This document shows positions 6,963 through 14,705 of a stretch of 64,000 nucleotides of DNA, one piece after another. Source of the DNA: Ardenticatenaceae bacterium (GTDB lineage: Bacteria > Chloroflexota > Anaerolineae > Promineifilales > Promineifilaceae); NCBI GenBank assembly GCA_020634215.1, contig JACKCD010000016.1, positions 1 through 64,000 of the forward strand, in the 5' to 3' direction. Numbering within the stretch: the first letter of the stretch is position 1; each line of letters starts with the position of its first letter. Under the pieces are notes generated by a model. It was not told the DNA's origin. It searched no databases and saw only the letters and a list, made by a program, of their open reading frames with translations. A program made the translations under genes and the position numbers.

Positions 6963-9089
6963 TTAACGGCCGTTAAGCGCCTTCACATACATACCATTCA
7001 CATACTCTTTCACCATCCGCCGCATACTAAACATGGCACTGTTGGAGCGAATGGTTTCGCGCATCACTTCCACCCAGCCGCGTGGAATATCGTCCCGGTC
7101 TCGCTTGTAATAAAGTGGCACAATTTCCTCTTCCAGCAGTTGGTAAATGGAGTTGGCATCGTAGCTATCTTGCTCTTCGTAATCGTTAAACTCGGCACCG
7201 CCAATGGCCCAGCCGTTGGCACCGTTGTAGCCTTCGGCCCACCAACCGTCCATGATGCTGAGGTTGGGAATGCCGTTGAGCGATGCTTTCATGCCGCTGG
7301 TGCCGCTGGCCTCACGCGGCCGGCGGGGGGTGTTGAGCCATACGTCCACCCCTTGCTTGAGGTAACGCGCCAGGTGCATGTCATAATCTTCGACAAAGGC
7401 CACCCGACCGCCCAGCTTGTTGTGCTTTGCCAGGTTGTAGATGTGCTGAATCAGCATCTTGCCCGGTTCATCAGCCGGGTGTGCCTTCCCAGCAAAGACA
7501 ATTTGCACGGGGCGGTGGATATCCAGCAGCAGCTTGCACAGCCGGTCTACATCACGGAAGATGAGAGAGGCGCGTTTATAAGTGGCAAAGCGGCGGGCAA
7601 AACCAATGGTGAGCGCGTCGGGGTCAAGCAGGGTGCCGCTGGTGAGAACCTGGGTGGGGTCATTACGGCCGTTTATCCACGACTGCCGCGTGCGCGAACG
7701 AATGTAGTTGTTCATCTTGCGCTTCAGATCAAGATGCGTCTGCCAAAGCTCTTCATCTGGCATATCGGCCATGCGCTGCCAGATGGCGGGGTCGTCCTGC
7801 TTGTCCACCCAGTTAGGGCCAAGATATTTGGTGAAAAGCTCGTTCATCTCGCCAGCCACCCAGGTGGGCACATGAATGCCGTTGGTGATGGAGCTAATGG
7901 GCACTTGGCTAACTGTCCGCGATGGCCAAACCGGTTGCCACATCTCCCGCGACACTTTCCCGTGCAGCTTGCTCACGCCGTTGGCCTGCCCGGAAAGACG
8001 CAGCGCCAGCACCGTCATGTTGAACGCCATGCCCCATTCTTCTTCGTGTCCGCCCAACCCCAACAATTGCTCCCGGCTGATGCCCATTTGATCCCAAAAG
8101 CCGGCAAAGTATTGCTCGACCAAATGGAAGCCAAAGGTATCGTGACCAGCCGGAACCGGGGTGTGGGTGGTGAACATCGTCTGCTTTTGCACCTGCGCTT
8201 TGGCTTCTTCAAACGACATGCCCTGCGCCACCTTTTCGCGGATACATTCCAACAGCAAAAAGGCGGAGTGGCCTTCATTCATGTGGTAGGCATCGGGGTT
8301 GTAGCCCATTGCCCGCAGCACGCGAACGCCGCCCAAGCCAAGCAAAATCTCCTGCCGAATCCGCATTTCGGTGTCGCCAGAATAAAGCCGAGCCGATAGT
8401 TCCCGATCCCAGGGATCGTTGTCGTCTACGTCGGTATCGAGCAGGAGCAGGGAGATGCGCCCCACTTCAATGCGCCAGACGCGCACAAAGATGTGGCGAC
8501 CACCCATGTGAATCCCAACCTTGAAAAGTTGCCCGTCCTCGGTCAGAACAGGGCGAATGGGTGTTTTGCTCAGGTCAAGCTGTTCATAGTTAGCTTCTTG
8601 CCAACCATGCGAAGGGATATGCTGACGGAAGTAGCCCTGGGGATACATATAGCCAATGCCAACAAAGGGGAGACCCAGGTCGCTGGCTTCCTTGGCGTGG
8701 TCGCCAGAAAGGATGCCTAAACCGCCGGAGTAAATCGGCACGGAGTTGTGCAGACCAAACTCAAAGGAAAAATAAGCGATGGTCTTATCTTTCAGTTCGG
8801 GGTAGGTTTGGTTGAACCACGTCTCATCGGTGTTGCGCATGTGGTCAAATTTGAGCATGACCTTGTTGTAACGGCGCACAAAAGCTGCGTCGTTGGCGGC
8901 CTCTGCCAAAGCGACTGGGCTAATCTCTTGCAGCATTTGCACCGGGTTGTGCTTGGTGCGTCGCCACAGAGGATAATCGAGGCGGCGAAACAGTTCCCGC
9001 GCTTCTGGTGTCCAGCTCCACCAGAGATTGTAAGCGAGTTCCCCCAAACGCTTGATTTTCTCTGGTATTTTGTCGTCTAACGGTGTCAT
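6963..9089 (-). CDS. glgP: Alpha-glucan (glycogen/maltodextrin) phosphorylase
   Basis: A 708-residue enzyme of the shorter bacterial alpha-glucan phosphorylase class that begins with the NLWWSW-containing DUF3417-type N-terminal region. It releases glucose-1-phosphate from alpha-1,4-glucans in the cytosol. The pyridoxal-phosphate lysine lies in EASGTSGMKASLNG, followed by the NLSIMDGWWAEGYNGANGWAIG block; both are diagnostic. The glucan-site motif HMNEGHSAFL and TTHTPVPAGHD are also present. A good ribosome site (GAAGGAAG) lies 4 bases before the ATG. A 12-bp hairpin (9109-9145) in the leader and a candidate promoter (9205-9233) precede it. No other glycogen gene is adjacent. Confidence 0.93.
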   Translation of the reverse strand: MTPLDDKIPEKIKRLGELAYNLWWSWTPEARELFRRLDYPLWRRTKHNPVQMLQEISPVALAEAANDAAFVRRYNKVMLKFDHMRNTDETWFNQTYPELKDKTIAYFSFEFGLHNSVPIYSGGLGILSGDHAKEASDLGLPFVGIGYMYPQGYFRQHIPSHGWQEANYEQLDLSKTPIRPVLTEDGQLFKVGIHMGGRHIFVRVWRIEVGRISLLLLDTDVDDNDPWDRELSARLYSGDTEMRIRQEILLGLGGVRVLRAMGYNPDAYHMNEGHSAFLLLECIREKVAQGMSFEEAKAQVQKQTMFTTHTPVPAGHDTFGFHLVEQYFAGFWDQMGISREQLLGLGGHEEEWGMAFNMTVLALRLSGQANGVSKLHGKVSREMWQPVWPSRTVSQVPISSITNGIHVPTWVAGEMNELFTKYLGPNWVDKQDDPAIWQRMADMPDEELWQTHLDLKRKMNNYIRSRTRQSWINGRNDPTQVLTSGTLLDPDALTIGFARRFATYKRASLIFRDVDRLCKLLLDIHRPVQIVFAGKAHPADEPGKMLIQHIYNLAKHNKLGGRVAFVEDYDMHLARYLKQGVDVWLNTPRRPREASGTSGMKASLNGIPNLSIMDGWWAEGYNGANGWAIGGAEFNDYEEQDSYDANSIYQLLEEEIVPLYYKRDRDDIPRGWVEVMRETIRSNSAMFSMRRMVKEYVNGMYVKALNGR

Positions 9090-9108
9090 ATAACTTCCTT
9101 CTAAAATG

Positions 9109-9145
9109 GTAATGCGTGAGACGAATCAATCACCTCACGCATTAC
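9109..9145 (-). promoter_or_regulatory. Leader hairpin upstream of the alpha-glucan phosphorylase gene
   Basis: GTAATGCGTGAG (9109-9120) pairs perfectly with CTCACGCATTAC (9134-9145) across a 13-base loop. On the minus strand it ends 19 bases before the phosphorylase ATG, close to its ribosome-binding site. It could be the terminator of the upstream SDR gene or an attenuating leader structure. Confidence 0.4.
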
Positions 9146-9204
9146 TGAGTTTTTTGCTAAGGTTGTGTTGGGTTCTAGTTGATGTGTCAACAAAACCGGT
9201 ACCG

Positions 9205-9233
9205 ATTATAGCATAGAACAGTAGGATGCTGAA
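9205..9233 (-). promoter_or_regulatory. glgP: Candidate sigma-70-type promoter for glgP
   Basis: Read on the minus strand, a perfect -10 TATAAT (9210-9205) stands 17 bases after TTCAGC (9233-9228), a poor -35 with three of six consensus matches. The position would give a leader of about 110 nt containing the hairpin. This is a tentative call. Confidence 0.35.
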
Positions 9234-9286
9234 ATGGACAGAATTGACGGTTTTTGAGGATCGATTCTGTAGCAAATAGTTGTAAT

Positions 9287-10075
9287 TTATCTTGTGGTAT
9301 TATCCCAATAGGCAATTTGGGCTAGTAGGGTGTCTAAGGTGCGGGGGAAAAGACGGTTGAGGTGCGAGAAAAGCCAGTCGAACCAAGTGATGTAGCATTC
9401 AGAACGGCCGTTTTCCACCGCCCGCACCATCGCCCTGCCCACCCGCTCGGCCGGTACGCCGCGCAGCCCAAAGCGGTTGACCCCCTGCTGACCCAGCCGC
9501 ACATCGGCAAATTCGGTGGCGGTAAGGCCGGGGTAGACGGTGGTCACGCGGATGTTGTCTCGCTTTAGCTCGAAGCGCAGCCCACGACTGAGGAAATTAA
9601 CGGCCGTTTTGCTGGCCGCATAGACCACACCGCCCGGTAACGGCCGTTGGCCGACAATGGACGAGACGTTGACAATGTGGCCGCCACCCTGTTGGCGCAT
9701 TGGGGGAATAACCGCCTGTGCCATTTGCAGCAACCCCAGTACGTTGGTGTTAAACACTGTTTCTACCGCCTCGCGGGGAATATCAGCCAGCGGGTGCTGC
9801 TGCCCCACTCCGGCGTTATTAACCAACACGTCAATGCGCCCCAGCGCCGACACGGTTTGGGCTACCAGCGCGGCTGGAAAGGTGGGGTCTTGGATGTCAC
9901 CGGCAATGGCGAGGTGACGGCCGGCTGGCAGCTCTGCTAGCAGTGCGTTGAGTCGTTCCTGGCGGCGGCCGCTGGCAACAATAATTGCACCTGCCTGGGC
10001 AAAGGAAACGGCCGTTGCCCAACCAATACCGGCCGTTGCGCCGGTTACAATGACAACTTTTTGTGACAGCTTCAT
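9287..10075 (-). CDS. Short-chain dehydrogenase/reductase (SDR)
   Basis: A 262-residue classical SDR oxidoreductase. It has the dinucleotide-binding TGATAGIG motif (residues 11-18), the NNAG structural motif, the catalytic Ser in NVSSIVG and the YAASK active-site Tyr/Lys pair near residue 153. An Arg-rich stretch (SGRRQERL) after the second strand suggests NADP(H) preference. The substrate cannot be told from sequence. Several AACGGCCGTT sites fall in this gene. It is followed on the same strand by the glgP leader and preceded by an orphan receiver. Confidence 0.88.
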   Translation of the reverse strand: MKLSQKVVIVTGATAGIGWATAVSFAQAGAIIVASGRRQERLNALLAELPAGRHLAIAGDIQDPTFPAALVAQTVSALGRIDVLVNNAGVGQQHPLADIPREAVETVFNTNVLGLLQMAQAVIPPMRQQGGGHIVNVSSIVGQRPLPGGVVYAASKTAVNFLSRGLRFELKRDNIRVTTVYPGLTATEFADVRLGQQGVNRFGLRGVPAERVGRAMVRAVENGRSECYITWFDWLFSHLNRLFPRTLDTLLAQIAYWDNTTR

Positions 10076-10108
10076 GGTAAAAGGTGGCGAATGCCCGCTG
10101 GCAAACGG

Positions 10109-10516
10109 TTAGCCAGCGAGATAAGAGGCGCGGAGTTGCTGCATCTTGTTGATAAGGTCGTTGAAGCGATATGGCTTGTCCAGAAAGAAGACATCGGTTT
10201 GGGTGGCAAAATATTGACGCACCTCGGTTTCGCTGTAGCCGGAGGAGATGATGACTTTGATATTGGGATTAATTTTCATCATTTCGTCATAGGCGTTGCG
10301 GCCGTCCATGACGGGCATACGGAGGTCGAGGATAACGGCCGTTAATTCATGCTGATGTTTCCGAAACAATTCTACCCCTTGTGCCCCATTCACCGCTTGC
10401 AGCACCTGCATACCAGTTTGCACCAAAATATCGTGCGCCACGCGCCGAACCGTTTCCTCATCATCTACTACGAGTACGATACCATCCCAATTTGGAATTT
10501 GTCTCAGTTTGTTCAT
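10109..10516 (-). CDS. Stand-alone response-regulator receiver
   Basis: A 135-residue receiver domain with Asp18/Asp19 acidic pocket, phospho-acceptor Asp64 (VILDLRMPVMDG), Ser91 switch (IISSGYSE) and Lys114-Pro115. All residues for phosphorylation are present and there is no output domain. Reading extends upstream to a TTG (10546), but the ATG at 10516 has a better context and starts just before the domain. It lies 33 bases upstream of the SDR gene on the same strand, so the two may be co-transcribed. No kinase is adjacent. Confidence 0.82.
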   Translation of the reverse strand: MNKLRQIPNWDGIVLVVDDEETVRRVAHDILVQTGMQVLQAVNGAQGVELFRKHQHELTAVILDLRMPVMDGRNAYDEMMKINPNIKVIISSGYSETEVRQYFATQTDVFFLDKPYRFNDLINKMQQLRASYLAG

Positions 10517-10763
10517 TATCACTTCAACTGTCTGTGCATGGGTCAAAAAGTTACCAAAAGGTTTTTCTCTATTATTATTGCAGTCTTAAGCGGGTTATTG
10601 CAAGCAGATAGCGCACCTAATCCAAGACGATCATTTTTAGTTTGAAATGGCACATAGGAAATTTGACCAGCCGTTAGAGCCAGAGTATAATTCAGAGTCA
10701 TTCTGCAATTGTATGTTGGGGGCATCATGCCCATTTAATGACAACAACCACTATCAACAGATG

Positions 10764-10791
10764 TTGACAATAATTGTTGCAAAACCTTAAT
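10764..10791 (+). promoter_or_regulatory. Candidate promoter for the rpmH-rnpA operon
   Basis: A perfect TTGACA (10764-10769) is followed after 16 bases by CTTAAT (10786-10791), four of six matches to the -10 consensus. The spacer between the divergent receiver gene and rpmH (10517-10851, about 335 bases) otherwise shows no gene. I saw no DnaA boxes in it. Confidence 0.4.
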
Positions 10792-10809
10792 TTGAGAACG
10801 ACATACCAG

Positions 10810-10837
10810 ACCAGGGTCTTAAGACCCTGGTTTTTTT
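10810..10837 (+). terminator. Terminator-like hairpin immediately upstream of rpmH
   Basis: A 22-bp perfect palindrome (10810-10831, core CCAGGGTCTTAAGACCCTGG) runs straight into seven T residues and then the rpmH ribosome-binding site (AGGAGAG). It has the form of an intrinsic terminator, but no gene lies just upstream on this strand. An attenuator controlling rpmH is therefore plausible. Confidence 0.55.
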
Positions 10838-10851
10838 AGGAGAGTAACACA

Positions 10852-11079
10852 ATGACCAAGCGTACTTATCAGCCCAAGATTCGTCGTCGGATGCGTGTTC
10901 ATGGTTTTCGTGAACGCATGGCTACCCGGGGTGGGCGCAATGTTTTGAAGAGCCGCCGCGCCAAGGGGCGCAAGCAGTTAACTGTGAGCATGAACAACCA
11001 CGTGAAGCGCGTGAACTGGAACGGAACCTCTGCCACGGCTTATCGTTCGGTTGTGCGTTTTGGTGGTGGCAAACGCTAG
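10852..11079 (+). CDS. rpmH: 50S ribosomal protein L34 with C-terminal extension
   Basis: Residues 1-46 are a normal L34 (KRTYQPKIRRRMRVHGFRERM, then GRNVLKSRRAKGRKQLTVS), a small basic protein of the large ribosomal subunit. L34 usually ends here. This copy continues for 29 more residues (MNNHVKRVNWNG ... FGGGKR) that are basic and lack family similarity I can recognise. The AGGAGAG ribosome site is 7 bases before the ATG. It heads the conserved rpmH-rnpA-yidD-yidC-jag block. A terminator-like hairpin sits just upstream. Confidence 0.95.
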   Translation: MTKRTYQPKIRRRMRVHGFRERMATRGGRNVLKSRRAKGRKQLTVSMNNHVKRVNWNGTSATAYRSVVRFGGGKR

Positions 11080-11088
11080 TAGGCGTGT

Positions 11089-11108
11089 CAAACGCTAGAA
11101 AGCGTTTG
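11089..11108 (+). repeat. Small hairpin between rpmH and rnpA
   Basis: CAAACGCT (11089-11096), loop AGAA and AGCGTTTG (11101-11108) form an 8-bp stem. CAAACGCTAG is also duplicated from the end of rpmH (11070-11079). It may tune rnpA expression relative to rpmH. Confidence 0.4.
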
Positions 11109-11133
11109 GCAGTCAGGGTTTTGCTTGGCCTAA

Positions 11134-11529
11134 ATGCTGCCCCAGCCACACCGTCTGCGTCGTGCCGGGGAGATTCGGCAGCTTAGAGAGCATGGTCGCG
11201 CTTGGCGACACCCTTTAGCCATTTTGCTTGTTCTTGCCCGCCACAATGACCCCCCTAAAGATGCACAAGTGACGACCCGGTTTGCTGTTTCTGCTAGCCG
11301 TCAAGTTGGCAATGCGGTAGCGCGTAACCGGGCCAAACGTCTTTTACGGGAAGCCATTCGGCATCATTTGCATGAAATTGAAACGGGTTGGAATTGCCTC
11401 TTGATTGCGCGGCCGTTGACATCTAAAGCATCGTTTGCTGAGGTGGAAACGGCCGTTTTGCAGTTGTTATCCCGCGCACGTCTAATCTCGCCCAAGGCTA
11501 CCGGGGCGGGTAAAGAAGAACTCACATGA
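11134..11529 (+). CDS. rnpA: Ribonuclease P protein component
   Basis: A 131-residue basic protein that assists the RNase P RNA in 5' maturation of tRNA. It shows LRRAGEIRQL at the start, the FAVSASRQVGNAVARNRAKRLLREAIR core with the RNR signature, and WNCLLIARP. The length is slightly above usual. It overlaps yidD by 4 bases (ATGA). The ATG at 11134 is the first codon matching the family start. Confidence 0.93.
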   Translation: MLPQPHRLRRAGEIRQLREHGRAWRHPLAILLVLARHNDPPKDAQVTTRFAVSASRQVGNAVARNRAKRLLREAIRHHLHEIETGWNCLLIARPLTSKASFAEVETAVLQLLSRARLISPKATGAGKEELT

Positions 11530-11735
11530 AGCGCATTTTATTGCTCCTCATACGGTTTTATCAGCTAACGCTTTCCCGTGCGCTGCCGCCCACCTGTCGT
11601 TTTACCCCTTCCTGTTCCCATTATGGGTATGAAGCCATTGAAAAATATGGGGCTTTGAAAGGAGGGTGGATGGCGATTAAACGGATCGGCCGCTGTCATC
11701 CGCTGAATCCCGGAGGCTACGACCCTGTTCCCTGA
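11526..11735 (+). CDS. yidD: Membrane protein insertion efficiency factor YidD
   Basis: A 69-residue protein of normal length with a hydrophobic start (LLLLIRFYQLTLS) and the conserved PPTCRFTPSCSHYGYEAIEKYG block, then GRCHPLNPGGYDPVP. It is thought to help YidC-dependent insertion at the cytoplasmic membrane. It is translationally coupled to rnpA (ATGA overlap). Confidence 0.94.
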   Translation: MKRILLLLIRFYQLTLSRALPPTCRFTPSCSHYGYEAIEKYGALKGGWMAIKRIGRCHPLNPGGYDPVP

Positions 11736-11745
11736 TGGAGGAACA

Positions 11746-12897
11746 TTGTTAGCAAGCTTAAAACGGCCGTTTTGCCAGCGGTCAACACCCATATTCTTAC
11801 TCCTAATCAGTCTGTTCCTGGTTGGCTGTGGTTCGCGTGTCAACAACGCTAACTGGCCGGGCATGACCAGCGATGGTTCACGCATTTACGTGGCCTATGG
11901 CTCCGGCGTGCTGGCTTATGATGTAGAAAGCCAGCGTACCCTCTGGACATTCCCGACAGAAACCCGTGCTGGCCTTTTCTTCTACGCTGCTCCCTCAGTA
12001 CAGGATGAGCGGGTCATCTTTGGCGACTATGGTGTCGCTGGAGGTATGTTCTCTCCTACCATTCGCGTCTCGGTGTATGCGGTTGATGGTGATGGCAACC
12101 CCATTTGGCCGGAAAATAACATGGATGCCACCGCCAGCATTGTTGCACCGCCGCTCCAAGTGGGGAATCAAGTATTTGTTGGGTCATCCGACAATAAGCT
12201 GCTGGCGCTGGATGCGACTACCGGGCAGCAAGAATGGGTCTTTGAAACAGGCCATAGCATTTGGGGGCAGCCCACCTACAAAGATGGAACCCTCTATGTC
12301 GCTTCTCTGGATAAAACGGCCTATGCACTCAATGCGGCTGACGGTAGCCTGAAGTGGCAAGCCAATCTGAGCGGAGCCTTGCCCAGCCAGATGGTGACGG
12401 ATTCCGACCTGGTGTATGTGTCAAGCTTTGACCGTCAGGTACATGCGCTGGAGGTGGACACGGGCGCAGAGCGGTGGTCGGCTCCGGCGGAAGATTGGGT
12501 GTGGGGTGCGCCTACGCTGGCGGGCGACACCCTGTTTTATGGCGACATCAAGGGCAACTTATATGCTGTGTCGGCGACGAGTGGAGAAGCGATTTGGCAA
12601 AAAACGGCCGTTGGTGCCATTCAAACCAATGTGCTGGTAGTAGATAATGTCGTTTATGTTGCCTCCGGTGGCAACAGCGAAACGGGGTTAGGGTCATTGG
12701 CCGCTTTCGCTGCTGATAGCGGTGAACAACTGTGGCAAAAAGAAACCTCCGGCCCATTGTACACCGCGCCTGTCATCGTGAATGACATGCTCGTTGTGGC
12801 CGTTACTGGCACCACGGCACCCGATCTGCTAATTGGTTTTGATTTTGATGGCAACCAACTGTGGACTGTTCCCCATCCTGGGCAATCAACGCAATAG
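11746..12897 (+). CDS. PQQ-type beta-propeller lipoprotein (BamB-like fold)
   Basis: A 383-residue lipoprotein: a signal peptide with lipobox LVGC (Cys28) followed by repeated PQQ blades such as LLALDATTGQQEWVF, AYALNAADGSLKWQ and HALEVDTGAERWS. These form a beta-propeller. It starts with TTG at 11746, supported by GGAGG five bases upstream and by the N-terminal signal sequence. It sits between yidD and yidC, where most genomes have no gene. An attractive inference is a role at the membrane next to the YidC insertase, similar in fold but not necessarily in function to BamB. It probably does not bind PQQ, since the same repeat is used structurally. Confidence 0.85.
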   Translation: MLASLKRPFCQRSTPIFLLLISLFLVGCGSRVNNANWPGMTSDGSRIYVAYGSGVLAYDVESQRTLWTFPTETRAGLFFYAAPSVQDERVIFGDYGVAGGMFSPTIRVSVYAVDGDGNPIWPENNMDATASIVAPPLQVGNQVFVGSSDNKLLALDATTGQQEWVFETGHSIWGQPTYKDGTLYVASLDKTAYALNAADGSLKWQANLSGALPSQMVTDSDLVYVSSFDRQVHALEVDTGAERWSAPAEDWVWGAPTLAGDTLFYGDIKGNLYAVSATSGEAIWQKTAVGAIQTNVLVVDNVVYVASGGNSETGLGSLAAFAADSGEQLWQKETSGPLYTAPVIVNDMLVVAVTGTTAPDLLIGFDFDGNQLWTVPHPGQSTQ

Positions 12898-12917
12898 CGT
12901 TTTAGGAAGATAGATTT

Positions 12918-13778
12918 ATGTGGGATGCGTTTGTTATTAATCCGATGGTCAACGCTCTGTTACTGCTTTATCAGTTCTTGGGCAGAAACTTTGTGCTGGC
13001 TATCACTGTCTTTACCGTACTCGTCCGCTTAGTAACGCTGCCGCTAAACCTGCGCCAGCAGCGCTCCAGTATGCGGATGCAGGAAATGCAGCCGCAAATT
13101 CAGGCAATCCAGAAAAAGTATAAGGACAATCCGCAGAAAATGCAGGAAGAGTTTCAGAGGATTGGCTATAACCCGGCAGAAACATTATCGGGCTGTTTGC
13201 CATTACTGATCCAGTTTCCTATTTTGATTGGGTTGTACCGGGCTATCCTGATTGTCCTTGGCTCTACGCCGTTGGCACTGCTGGAGCTGACCCAGCGAGT
13301 TAACCCCGGCATTGATTTAACGCCGCTGCTGCCCATTTCTAACAAATTTGCCTGGCTAAACCTGGGGCAACCCGATCCGTTCTATATTTTGCCCATTTTG
13401 GTATTGGGTACGATGTTTTTGCAGCAAAAACTGCTGACACCGGCTGCACCAAAAACGCAAAACAACGAGGATAACCCGGCAGCAGCCATGACTCAATCCA
13501 TGCAGTACACCATGCCGCTGATGTTTGGCTTTTTCTCGCTTAGCTTTCCGGCGGGACTGTCTATTTACTTTATTTTGGCAAACATTATTGGTATTGGGCA
13601 AGGCTACTATATGCGCCAGGCAACGGCGCATGAGCGAGCAGCTTCAGAAGAGCGGCGGCTTAGTAATGTAAAAGCAGTTGAGAAGGATGCTCCGGCGGCC
13701 AAGACGGCGGACAGTGCAAAAGCTGCAGATAAAGATAGCTCGCGTTCTAAGCGGAAACGACGTTCGGCAAAAAAATAG
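12918..13778 (+). CDS. yidC: Membrane protein insertase YidC
   Basis: A 286-residue short YidC/OxaA-type insertase, without the large periplasmic P1 domain of proteobacterial YidC. It has a first helix (NFVLAITVFTVLVRLVTLPLNLRQQ) with the conserved Arg that faces the hydrophilic groove, a cytoplasmic coiled-coil hairpin (MQPQIQAIQKKYKDNPQKMQEE), CLPLLIQFPILIGLYRAI, and late helices. The last ~40 residues are charged and end in KRKRRSAKK, typical of ribosome-contacting tails. The jag gene follows after 3 bases. Confidence 0.94.
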   Translation: MWDAFVINPMVNALLLLYQFLGRNFVLAITVFTVLVRLVTLPLNLRQQRSSMRMQEMQPQIQAIQKKYKDNPQKMQEEFQRIGYNPAETLSGCLPLLIQFPILIGLYRAILIVLGSTPLALLELTQRVNPGIDLTPLLPISNKFAWLNLGQPDPFYILPILVLGTMFLQQKLLTPAAPKTQNNEDNPAAAMTQSMQYTMPLMFGFFSLSFPAGLSIYFILANIIGIGQGYYMRQATAHERAASEERRLSNVKAVEKDAPAAKTADSAKAADKDSSRSKRKRRSAKK

Positions 13779-13781
13779 GTT

Positions 13782-14666
13782 ATGTCTACTGTAAAAAAAG
13801 AGATTGAGGCACGCGGCTCAAATGTAGAGGCCGCTATTCGTAACGGGTTAGAGAGATTGCGGGTGCAGCGGGAGGATGTGGTCGTTGAGGTAGTAGATGA
13901 GGGCAGTCGCGGCTTGCTTGGTCTGGGCAGCCGTGATGCCGTGGTGCGGCTGAAGGTGATTACCTATCTGACGCCTGAGCCACCTGCGCCAAAACCAGAA
14001 CCAAAACCGGTTGCTCCTCCCCCCAAACCGGTTGTACAGCCAAAGCCGGCTGCCCCTCCACCAACGCAAACGGCCGTTCCTCCCCAACCGCCTGCTCCAC
14101 CCAAGCCCGAACCCGTAGTGGTGCCAGTTCCCCAGCCCCCGGTTGCTCCACCGGCACCGGTGGAGGAAGCCCAGGTGGAAGAGGCAGCAGAGGCAGGTAA
14201 TGAAGGAGAAACGGCCGTTTCCATCATCACCCAACTGCTCACCATGATGGACTTTTCCGATGTCACCGTCTCCGCCAAACTGTCAGAAGAAGATGACCTG
14301 ACCGGAGAACGGATTGACGTGGTTCAGGTAGAGGGGCAGGATTTAGGCGTGCTGATTGGTTCACGCGGGGAAACGCTCGACAGCCTGCAATATGTGGCAC
14401 GGCTGATGGTTAGCCACAAGCTGCGGGAACGGGCCAACTTTGTAGTGGATGTGCAGCAATACCGCGAGCGGCGGCAGTTGGCACTGACGCGCATGGCCGA
14501 GCGGATGGCGCAAAAGGCGATCCAACGCAACAAGCCAGTTATTTTGGAGCCAATGCCCGCCCATGAGCGACGCATCATCCACATGGTGCTCCGCAACTCA
14601 GATAAGGTGTATACCAACAGCGTGGGCGAGGGCGACAGACGGCGGGTAAAGATTTTCCCGAAATAG
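13782..14666 (+). CDS. jag: RNA-binding protein Jag (KhpB)
   Basis: A 294-residue protein with the three Jag parts in order: Jag_N (residues 1-~58, ending in GSRGLLGLGSRDAVVRLKV), a long Pro/Val-rich linker (~65-130), a KH domain (GQDLGVLIGSRGETLDSLQ, GxxG loop intact) and an R3H domain (HERRIIHMVL, Arg-x3-His). KhpB binds RNA and affects cell-wall and division functions in Firmicutes. The linker is unusually long and proline-rich. The gene follows yidC by 3 bases and ends in a clear terminator. Confidence 0.93.
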   Translation: MSTVKKEIEARGSNVEAAIRNGLERLRVQREDVVVEVVDEGSRGLLGLGSRDAVVRLKVITYLTPEPPAPKPEPKPVAPPPKPVVQPKPAAPPPTQTAVPPQPPAPPKPEPVVVPVPQPPVAPPAPVEEAQVEEAAEAGNEGETAVSIITQLLTMMDFSDVTVSAKLSEEDDLTGERIDVVQVEGQDLGVLIGSRGETLDSLQYVARLMVSHKLRERANFVVDVQQYRERRQLALTRMAERMAQKAIQRNKPVILEPMPAHERRIIHMVLRNSDKVYTNSVGEGDRRRVKIFPK

Positions 14667-14672
14667 TTTGGA

Positions 14673-14703
14673 GGGGCTGTGTGGTAAACACAGCCCCTTT
14701 TTT
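14673..14703. terminator. Intrinsic terminator between jag and serA
   Basis: A 10-bp stem GGGGCTGTGT/ACACAGCCCC (14673-14682 and 14688-14697) is followed by six T residues. It lies between convergent genes, but it is a strong terminator only in the + direction, ending the rpmH-jag operon. Confidence 0.85.
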
Positions 14704-14705
14704 GT

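Noticed and set aside
6672..8399. A 575-codon open frame on the + strand opposite the glycogen phosphorylase gene
   Set aside because: It is antisense to a clearly conserved enzyme, has no recognisable domains, and arises from the codon pattern of the real gene.
10547..10851. Replication origin next to rpmH
   Set aside because: The rpmH-rnpA-yidC block often lies near oriC, but no dnaA gene, DnaA-box cluster or AT-rich unwinding region is visible here.
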